This document shows positions 57,701 to 64,000 of a DNA stretch of 64,000 nucleotides, piece by piece. Source of the stretch: Armatimonadota bacterium (GTDB lineage: Bacteria; Armatimonadota; JADLDR01). The stretch lies in NCBI GenBank assembly GCA_020846535.1, contig JADLDR010000018.1, positions 1 to 64,000 on the forward strand, in the 5' to 3' direction. Made by a program: the position numbers and the translations under genes. Numbering within the stretch: position 1 is the first letter of the stretch; every line of letters begins with the position of its first letter. The notes beneath the pieces are model-generated. The model did not search any database. It saw nothing but the letters and a program-made list of their open reading frames with translations, and was not told the DNA's origin.

Positions 57701-57776
57701 TAGGGCGTGAATTTTATGCCTGCTTCATGATATAATAAAAAGCACCCCCCAACCTCCCGGGCTTTGGGGGGCTTAG

Positions 57777-57858
57777 CCCGGATTATTCACGAACGCGAAT
57801 TTGATCTCGATTCCCATAACGGAGTGCGCGCCTTTTGATCTCATCATGAATAATCCGG
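57777..57858. repeat. Inverted repeat, 13-bp arms
   Basis: CCCGGATTATTCA (57777-57789) / TGAATAATCCGGG (57846-57858). Confidence 0.75.
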
Positions 57859-57883
57859 GTTAGAGCCTGCGTGCTTTTAGTAA

Positions 57884-57950
57884 TCTCTCAAAGCCCCCGA
57901 GCCCATTCCACCCGCCGAAGCCTGGTGGGGGCTGGGGGGTGGTTGCTTTT
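57884..57950. repeat. G/C-rich dispersed repeat copy 2
   Basis: CTCTCAAAGCCCCCGAGCCC...GGGGGCTGGGGGGTGGTTGCTTTT, like 26846-26903. Confidence 0.6.
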
Positions 57951-58020
57951 AGCTCGGGGGGGCGGTTGCGCTCTTCCACCATCATCGTGAACGTATATAG
58001 AAATTCAAGGGGGAGGCCGA

Positions 58021-59172
58021 GTGCAGGAGGGCATGTTTTCATCCGAGGCGCAGCTCAAGACCGCGCAGCCGGGGAGGGCGCGGCCTCTGGAGGATATTCA
58101 TATCGATGATTTGCTCAGGATGGTCGTCGAAAAAGGCGCGACCGACCTGCACTTATCGCCAGGGGTTCAGCCGGTAATCCGGGTGGACGGGGCGCTTGTC
58201 CCCATGCCTTTCGAGAAGATAACCGCCCAGGAATCGCAGCGGCTGATTTACGATATTTTGAGCGACGAATACATCCAGCGTTTTGAGAGTACGTTCGAGC
58301 TGGATTTCTCCTACGCGCTGGCGAAGATCGCCCGCTTCCGGGGGAATGTCTATAAGGATCGGGGAAGCGTGGCGGCGGCCTTCCGGTTGATCCCGGCCCG
58401 CATCCCGACCATCCGGGACCTGGGGCTGCCCAACATCCTGGAGGATTTGACCCGCAAGCCCAGAGGGCTGATTCTGGTCACCGGCCCGACCGGGAGCGGC
58501 AAGTCCACCACCCAGGCCGCCATGATCAACCAGATCAACTCAGAGCGCAGCGTCCACATCATCACCATCGAAGACCCCATCGAGTACCTGCACGCCCACC
58601 GCTACAGCATCATCAACCAGAGGGAACTGGGAGCCGACACCAAATCGTTCGGAAACGCGCTTCGTTCCGCGCTCCGGGAAGACCCGGATGTGATCCTGGT
58701 GGGCGAGATGCGGGACCTCGACACGATTTCTACGGCCATCACCTGCGCCGAAACGGGCCACCTGGTGATCGCCACCCTCCACACCAACAACGCCGCCCAG
58801 ACCGTTGACCGTGTGGTGGACGTCTTCCCTCCGGGGCAGCAGGAACAGATCCGGTTCCAGCTTTCCAACAACCTGGAGGCGGTTCTCTGCCAGCAGCTCA
58901 TCCCGCGGGCCGGCGCTCCGGGCCGCGTCTGCTGCATGGAGATCATGACCGCCAGCCCCGCCATCCGCAACCTCATCCGGGAAAACAAAGCCCACCAGAT
59001 CATGAGCATGATCCAGACCAGCGCCCAACTCGGCATGCAGACCATGGATCAATCGCTCCGCGACCTCTACCAGAGAGGCTACATCAGCTATGATGATGCC
59101 ATCAGCCGGGCGATGAACCTGGACGAACTAAAGAATATGATCTCTGCGGGGATGGGAACCACAGGGAGATAA
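58021..59172 (+). CDS. pilT: Twitching motility ATPase PilT
   Basis: GTG start after AAGGGGGAGG; GATDLHLSPGVQP, VTGPTGSGKSTTQAAM, LREDPDVILVGEMRDLDTISTAITCAETGHLVIATLHTNNA. Confidence 0.95.
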   Translation: MQEGMFSSEAQLKTAQPGRARPLEDIHIDDLLRMVVEKGATDLHLSPGVQPVIRVDGALVPMPFEKITAQESQRLIYDILSDEYIQRFESTFELDFSYALAKIARFRGNVYKDRGSVAAAFRLIPARIPTIRDLGLPNILEDLTRKPRGLILVTGPTGSGKSTTQAAMINQINSERSVHIITIEDPIEYLHAHRYSIINQRELGADTKSFGNALRSALREDPDVILVGEMRDLDTISTAITCAETGHLVIATLHTNNAAQTVDRVVDVFPPGQQEQIRFQLSNNLEAVLCQQLIPRAGAPGRVCCMEIMTASPAIRNLIRENKAHQIMSMIQTSAQLGMQTMDQSLRDLYQRGYISYDDAISRAMNLDELKNMISAGMGTTGR

Positions 59173-59188
59173 AAAGGGGTGAATCAGG

Positions 59189-60415
59189 ATGCCATATTTT
59201 GAGTATACGTACCGCGATTCGGCGGGAGCCGTGCGGACGGGCCGCACGGAGGCGGAGAACCAGGAGGTTCTGACCCGACGACTCCGCGAGCAGGGGTTGA
59301 GCGTCACCGAGGTCAAGGCGGCCCGCGTGGAGAGGAAATACGGCGGGCTGCTCTCCGGCTTCGCCCGGGTCAAGAAGACCGACCTTTCGGTTTTCTTCCG
59401 CCAGTTCTCCACCATGATCGATGCCGGTGTGTCCCTCGTCCGGTGCCTGGCGGTTCTCGAAGAGCAGACGCCCAATGTCCGCATGAAGCAGATCATCCTG
59501 GATATCCGCGGGGAGGTCGAATCGGGCCAGCCGCTCTCCAGGGCGATGTCCAAATATCCGCGCCTTTTCGACAACCTCTGCATCGGTCTCATCCGGGCGG
59601 GAGAGGTCGGAGGCGTTCTGGAAGAAACCATGCAGCGCCTTGCGGGATTCCTCGAAAAAGACGTGGAACTGCGGCGCAAAGTGAAATCCGCCATGACCTA
59701 CCCGATGCTGGTTGTGATCGTAGCCCTGGGCATTGTGATCGGGTTGGTGACCTTCATCCTGCCCAAGTTCATGCAGCTCTTCAAAGACCTGGGCGTGAAG
59801 GAATTCCCGCCCATGACTGCGTTCCTCATGGACTTCAGCCACTTCCTGACCAGCAAATGGTATTTCGCCATCGGCATACTGGTGGGATTCATCATCGTGT
59901 TTCGCATTTTAGTGCGGACCAAGATCGGGCTGCGGCTCTACGACCTCTTCAAGCTGAAAGCGCCGGTGTTCGGTAAGCTCAACCACCGCATCTGCCTGGC
60001 CCGCTTCTCCCGGACGCTCGGAACCCTCCTCGTGAGCGGCGTTCCGATCCTCCAGGCGATGGAAACGGTGGCCGGAACGGTCGCCAATGTGGTGATCGGC
60101 GACGCGATCCTGGAAGCCCGCACCCGCATCCGCGAAGGAGACCCCATCGGAGGCCCGCTCCAGAAGAGCAAAATGTTCCCTCCGATGGTCGTCCAGATGG
60201 TCAGCATCGGTGAGGAGTCGGGTTCGCTCGACCAGATGCTCACCAAAGTGGCCGACTTCTACGAGGCGGAGGTGGACGCCGCCCTCCAGAGCCTGACAGC
60301 CGCCATCGAGCCTGTCATGATCGTCTTCCTGGGCGGGGCCGTCGGGTTCATCGTCATCGCCATGTTCCAGCCGTTGATCGCCGTCATCCAGAACCTGACC
60401 AGCGGCTCGCAGTAA
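59189..60415 (+). CDS. pilC: Type IV pilus inner-membrane platform protein PilC / GspF family
   Basis: FFRQFSTMIDAGVSLVRCLAVLEEQ, CLARFSRTLGTLLVSGVPILQAME, IGEESGSLDQMLTKVADFYE. Confidence 0.95.
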   Translation: MPYFEYTYRDSAGAVRTGRTEAENQEVLTRRLREQGLSVTEVKAARVERKYGGLLSGFARVKKTDLSVFFRQFSTMIDAGVSLVRCLAVLEEQTPNVRMKQIILDIRGEVESGQPLSRAMSKYPRLFDNLCIGLIRAGEVGGVLEETMQRLAGFLEKDVELRRKVKSAMTYPMLVVIVALGIVIGLVTFILPKFMQLFKDLGVKEFPPMTAFLMDFSHFLTSKWYFAIGILVGFIIVFRILVRTKIGLRLYDLFKLKAPVFGKLNHRICLARFSRTLGTLLVSGVPILQAMETVAGTVANVVIGDAILEARTRIREGDPIGGPLQKSKMFPPMVVQMVSIGEESGSLDQMLTKVADFYEAEVDAALQSLTAAIEPVMIVFLGGAVGFIVIAMFQPLIAVIQNLTSGSQ

Positions 60416-60442
60416 AATCGAACGATCTGAGGAATCTATCAG

Positions 60443-60475
60443 AGGGCGGGTTTGAGCAGGACCCGCCCTTGTTGT
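60443..60475 (+). terminator. Terminator-like hairpin after pilC
   Basis: GGGCGGGT...ACCCGCCC followed by TTGTTGT. Confidence 0.5.
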
Positions 60476-60503
60476 ATGTCAGGAGAAAAGCACCGAAGCT
60501 CTC

Positions 60504-61346
60504 ATGCCTGAACCTATCGGAATCATCATCGCCTTTGTGTACGGCGCTATAGTCGGCAGCTTCCTGAATGTCTGCATTTACCGGATGCCGCACGACCTCT
60601 CCGTCGCCAAGCCCGGTTCCCATTGTCCCCATTGCCAGACACCGCTCAGGGCGTGGGACCTCGTGCCACTGCTCAGCCAGGTTGCGCTCCGGGCGAAATG
60701 CAGATACTGTAAGGCCCCCATCTCCTGGCGCTATTTCGGCATCGAGTTCCTGACGGCCCTTTGCTTTGCCAGCCTTTACTGGCTGTATGTCCTTCAGGAA
60801 GGCTCCTGGCTGAACTTCATCAGTTACGCCCTCTTCTCCGCCGCCCTGGTCGCCATTTTCTTCATCGACCTGGAGCATTATATCATCCCTGACCAGTTGA
60901 ACCTGTTCGGCCTGGGGGTCGGCGTCGCCGCCGATATCGCCGGGCTGGCCTTGAAAGAGCATTCCTTCGCCCACCTGCCGGTTCCGGGCCTGGAAGCGCA
61001 AATCCCGATCCCCCGTTCATTGATCGGACTGGTGATTTGTGGAGGAATTTTCTACCTCATTGCCGAAGCAGGAACCAGAATTTTCAAGAAGGAAGCCATG
61101 GGCGGAGGAGACATCAAGCTGGCCGCCGCCATCGGGGCCGTTCTGCCGCTGGGGATGGCGCTTCTCTCCTTTTTTATCGCCGTGACGGTCGGTTCCGTGC
61201 TGGGTGTCGGCCTGATGGCCCTCCGCCGCAAGCAGGCCGACAGCCAACTGCCCTTCGGCCCGATGATGGTGCTGGGCGTCTTTATCGTCTTTTATTTCGG
61301 CCAGGGCATCATCGACTGGTATCTGACGGTGACAGGATTGGCGTAG
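60504..61346 (+). CDS. pilD: Prepilin peptidase / N-methyltransferase
   Basis: GSFLNVCIYRMP, CPHCQ...CRYCKAPISWRY, FIDLEHYIIPDQL, GGGDIKLAAAIGA. Confidence 0.95.
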   Translation: MPEPIGIIIAFVYGAIVGSFLNVCIYRMPHDLSVAKPGSHCPHCQTPLRAWDLVPLLSQVALRAKCRYCKAPISWRYFGIEFLTALCFASLYWLYVLQEGSWLNFISYALFSAALVAIFFIDLEHYIIPDQLNLFGLGVGVAADIAGLALKEHSFAHLPVPGLEAQIPIPRSLIGLVICGGIFYLIAEAGTRIFKKEAMGGGDIKLAAAIGAVLPLGMALLSFFIAVTVGSVLGVGLMALRRKQADSQLPFGPMMVLGVFIVFYFGQGIIDWYLTVTGLA

Positions 61347-61391
61347 GGAACCATAAGGACTTCAGCGCATAGGTATTCGGAGGCTGTGTGA

Positions 61392-61459
61392 GAGGGCGAA
61401 CACAAGGTTCGCCCCTACAGGCATAGCCCCCCGCAGGGGCGAACCTTGTGTTCGCCCTC
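61392..61459. repeat. Perfect inverted repeat, 24-bp arms
   Basis: GAGGGCGAACACAAGGTTCGCCCC (61392-61415) / GGGGCGAACCTTGTGTTCGCCCTC (61436-61459). Confidence 0.9.
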
Positions 61460-61561
61460 CCAACGAACCGGAAGTCCCTGATATTGTAAACTTATATTGG
61501 GACAAAGTTCACAAACTTTTCCGGGAACATAAAAGGTGCGTTTCCTGTCCAATGAGGTAGA

Positions 61562-62368
61562 ATGAATCCTGATGGAGATAAGCAGATGGCAAGCAATCGG
61601 CGCGGTTTCACGATTATGGAGCTTTTGACCGTCATTGCGATTATCGCGATGCTGGCGGCCATCATTTTCCCGGCGTTTGCGGGCGTGAAGCGGCAGATGC
61701 AGAAGACCCAGTGCATCACCAACCTCCACAATATCTATGTGGCTCTCCGCCAGTACCGGATCGATGAGGGCGCATATCCGGAAGTACTCTTCGGCTATGT
61801 GCAGTACCCCAGCGGGGACGCCATCAGCAATGAAAACCCGATCCCGCTCAATAAAACGGTGCGGGACGATCCCGGCAACAAGGCGGAGCCGATCTATACG
61901 ACCGGCGTTCTTTTCCCGGAATATATTCGCAACTGGCGCGACTACCACTGCCCGTCGGACACCCTTAAGGACGTGACCGCCGTGGCGGAGGACGGCAGCG
62001 GCCAGCGCCTGGTGGTTCTCGATTCCGCAGGAACCCCCCATCATCTCTACGCCTTCGACAGCTACGACGGCTCGAATTTGCCGAACGGGCTGTACGAGGT
62101 GCATTACCGGAAGGTGCGGGCCACTCCTGCTGACCCCTGGTTCAGCGACCCCGTTCTGCGGATGCGGCAGCTCAATGTGGCCTATCCCCGCGACGATACG
62201 GTGGTGACCTGGTGTTCGGCCCACCGGGGTTATGAAACGGACGGGTCGGTCTCTCCGGGCAGCATGGACCTGGTACTCTATCTGAACGGTAGCGTGGAGA
62301 CCCGCAGCTCCAAAGATGTGATCGAAAACGACGGATGGCGTCTCCCCTCGAAGGGCAGCGTTCCATGA
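61562..62368 (+). CDS. Prepilin-like protein with type III N-terminal methylation motif
   Basis: RRGFTIMELLTVIAIIAMLAAIIFPAF; ends VVTWCSAHRGYETDG...GSMDLVLYLNGSVE. Confidence 0.88.
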   Translation: MNPDGDKQMASNRRGFTIMELLTVIAIIAMLAAIIFPAFAGVKRQMQKTQCITNLHNIYVALRQYRIDEGAYPEVLFGYVQYPSGDAISNENPIPLNKTVRDDPGNKAEPIYTTGVLFPEYIRNWRDYHCPSDTLKDVTAVAEDGSGQRLVVLDSAGTPHHLYAFDSYDGSNLPNGLYEVHYRKVRATPADPWFSDPVLRMRQLNVAYPRDDTVVTWCSAHRGYETDGSVSPGSMDLVLYLNGSVETRSSKDVIENDGWRLPSKGSVP

Positions 62369-62478
62369 GCATGGAGTTCCGAAGAGCAGCATTCCATATA
62401 AGCATGAAGTTTCGAAGGGCAGCGTTCCATAGGCATGAAGCCTTGAAGGCAGCGTTCCATATGCATGAAGGAGGTGTT
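62349..62478. repeat. Four approximate 30-nt tandem repeats
   Basis: TCGAAGGGCAGCGTTCCATNNGCATGAAGT-type unit repeated 4 times from the 3' end of one prepilin gene to the RBS of the next. Confidence 0.85.
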
Positions 62479-62481
62479 CCG

Positions 62482-63252
62482 ATGCAAAAGAACAACAATC
62501 GGAACGGATTCACCCTGATCGAATTGCTGACGGTCATTGCGATTATCGCGCTTCTGGCAGCCATTATCTTTCCGGTCTTCGCCCAGGTGCGAAACCAGGT
62601 GCGGAAAACGAGCTGCACGACCGCGCTGCACAAGGTGGGAGTGGCGCTCAGGCAGTACAAGCTGGACTACGGTTCCTACCCGTCCAGCCTGGCTCCGCTG
62701 GCGGTGCTGGATATTCAGGGAATGCCCCTCGCTCTGGGGGATTCGGCCCTGAGAGGCCAGCTTTACCCCGACCTCATCCGGGCCTATCAGGATTTTAGCT
62801 GCCCGATGAGCCAGAGTACGAATTTGGCCGAGGTCGTGCCCGCCAATCCCAACAACCCCTTCGTGCCGATGCAGCTCAATTACGACAAATTCATCAGGCC
62901 CTACACCTTGCAGTTCTCGGACGGGCTGCACCGCTACTATGCCTATGACTCCTACGACGGGGAGACGATCAACATCAACGGCACGCTCTACTACGACGTA
63001 CATTACAGCAAGTGGCGGCAGGATGACCAGTTGGTGGACACCTCCATTCAGGATCCGCGCCAGCTCAAATTCAAGAACCCGCCGGACAACACCGTGGTGA
63101 CCTGGTGTTCCTACCACCGCCGCTACGATGTGAATGGCATTCCTGAATCGGGCAGCATGGACCTGGTTCTCTTCCTGGACGGCCATGTGGAGCCTCGCGA
63201 CTCCAAGCAGGTCATCGATAGCAACGGGTGGCAGTTGCCGCCCAAGCCTTAA
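62482..63252 (+). CDS. Prepilin-like protein, tandem paralogue
   Basis: ATG with GAAGGAGG upstream; NRNGFTLIELLTVIAIIALLAAIIFPVF; same C-terminal VVTWCSYHRRYDVNG...GSMDLVLFLDGHVE. Confidence 0.9.
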   Translation: MQKNNNRNGFTLIELLTVIAIIALLAAIIFPVFAQVRNQVRKTSCTTALHKVGVALRQYKLDYGSYPSSLAPLAVLDIQGMPLALGDSALRGQLYPDLIRAYQDFSCPMSQSTNLAEVVPANPNNPFVPMQLNYDKFIRPYTLQFSDGLHRYYAYDSYDGETININGTLYYDVHYSKWRQDDQLVDTSIQDPRQLKFKNPPDNTVVTWCSYHRRYDVNGIPESGSMDLVLFLDGHVEPRDSKQVIDSNGWQLPPKP

Positions 63253-63351
63253 GTTTCTTTTGGAACATTCGGGCAGGTTCTTCTGTCAATGAAGTAACTT
63301 AGAACGGTTCACCTCCCATCGGGACAGGGGAAGGATGGGGAGTTCACAAAT

Positions 63352-64000
63352 ATGAAGCTGACACGTTTGCAATCGAAATCAGGGATGTCGCTGGTGGAAG
63401 TGCTGGTGGTGATGGTGGTGCTTCTGATCGGGATTATGTCGGTGGTCCGGCTCTTCCCCGGAGGCTTCTCCTCCCTGAAAGCCAGCGGAGAGCGCACGGT
63501 GGCCGACCGGCTGGCCCAGGCCGACATCGATTACTGGAAAAACAGGCCGACAGCCCTGCCCGGGGCGATCCTGCCCATCAACCCACCCGATCTGAGGGCC
63601 ACCAACTTCCTTGCCTACACGATCAACGACGAGGTACACCCGGACGATATGGAAACCCTTCAGGTTCCCTGGGCGGATTGGAAAGATAGCCTCTATGCTC
63701 CCCACCGGCCCTATTTCTCCGATGTGAACAAGTTCCGGTACATCCTGGGCGAGACGACCAAGATTCCTCTTCCCAGCGAGCGGGATGCCGACCTGACCAA
63801 GTTCCGGGCGCGTTATAACCTGGCCTACAGCCCCATTGACCTGAAAGGCCAGGACCCCTACGGCCCGAATGCGGATCCGACCGATATCAATGCCGCCCCT
63901 CAGTTCGATGCGATTGTAGTCTACAGCAACCCCTGGATGAGGGTGGACGGCACCCCGGGCCGCGAAGGCCAGTACGGCATGACCTGGGACGACGCCCAGA
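63352..64000 (+). CDS. PilV-like prepilin protein, truncated by window end
   Basis: Open frame from ATG 63352: MKLTRLQSKSGMSLVEVLVVMVVLLIGIMSVVRLFPGG; absent from the ORF track because no stop lies in the window. Confidence 0.82.
   Translation, partial: MKLTRLQSKSGMSLVEVLVVMVVLLIGIMSVVRLFPGGFSSLKASGERTVADRLAQADIDYWKNRPTALPGAILPINPPDLRATNFLAYTINDEVHPDDMETLQVPWADWKDSLYAPHRPYFSDVNKFRYILGETTKIPLPSERDADLTKFRARYNLAYSPIDLKGQDPYGPNADPTDINAAPQFDAIVVYSNPWMRVDGTPGREGQYGMTWDDAQ

Noticed and set aside
62349-62478. CRISPR-like array
   Set aside because: The units are contiguous degenerate tandem repeats of about 30 nt with no spacers and no cas genes.

Overview
64 kb of GC-rich bacterial chromosome with dense coding and no tRNA, rRNA, CRISPR array, prophage or transposase gene that I could support. 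Left part: a crcB/DUF190 pair, assorted metabolic genes, then a nearly complete division/cell-wall (dcw) cluster on the minus strand (mraZ-rsmH-ftsL-ftsI-murE-murF-mraY-murD-ftsW-murG-murC-ddl-ftsQ-DUF881-sbp-ftsA-ftsZ) with pgeF downstream; murB is absent. From about 28.5 kb nearly everything is on the plus strand: DUF362 protein, NHL-repeat lipoprotein, D,D-carboxypeptidase, pseudouridine synthase, an ABC ATPase with an extra domain, a CBS-DUF1385 fusion, argS, a secreted glycosidase-like protein, Uma2 genes, alaS-ruvX-mltG-yqeG-aroE, and a type IV pilus block pilB-pilT-pilC-pilD followed by three prepilin-like genes. Most notable: (1) a probable unassigned structured RNA at about 28.57-28.73 kb with a consensus promoter, an internal hairpin and a perfect 22-bp terminator stem; (2) a transpeptidase (FtsI) with a duplicated segment of about 72 aa; (3) several families of REP/MITE-like palindromes, including nested and chimeric copies, some inside the dcw cluster; (4) a 30-nt tandem repeat between two prepilin genes; (5) CBS-DUF1385 and ABC-ATPase domain fusions. 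All family calls come from reading motifs; no database search was run.
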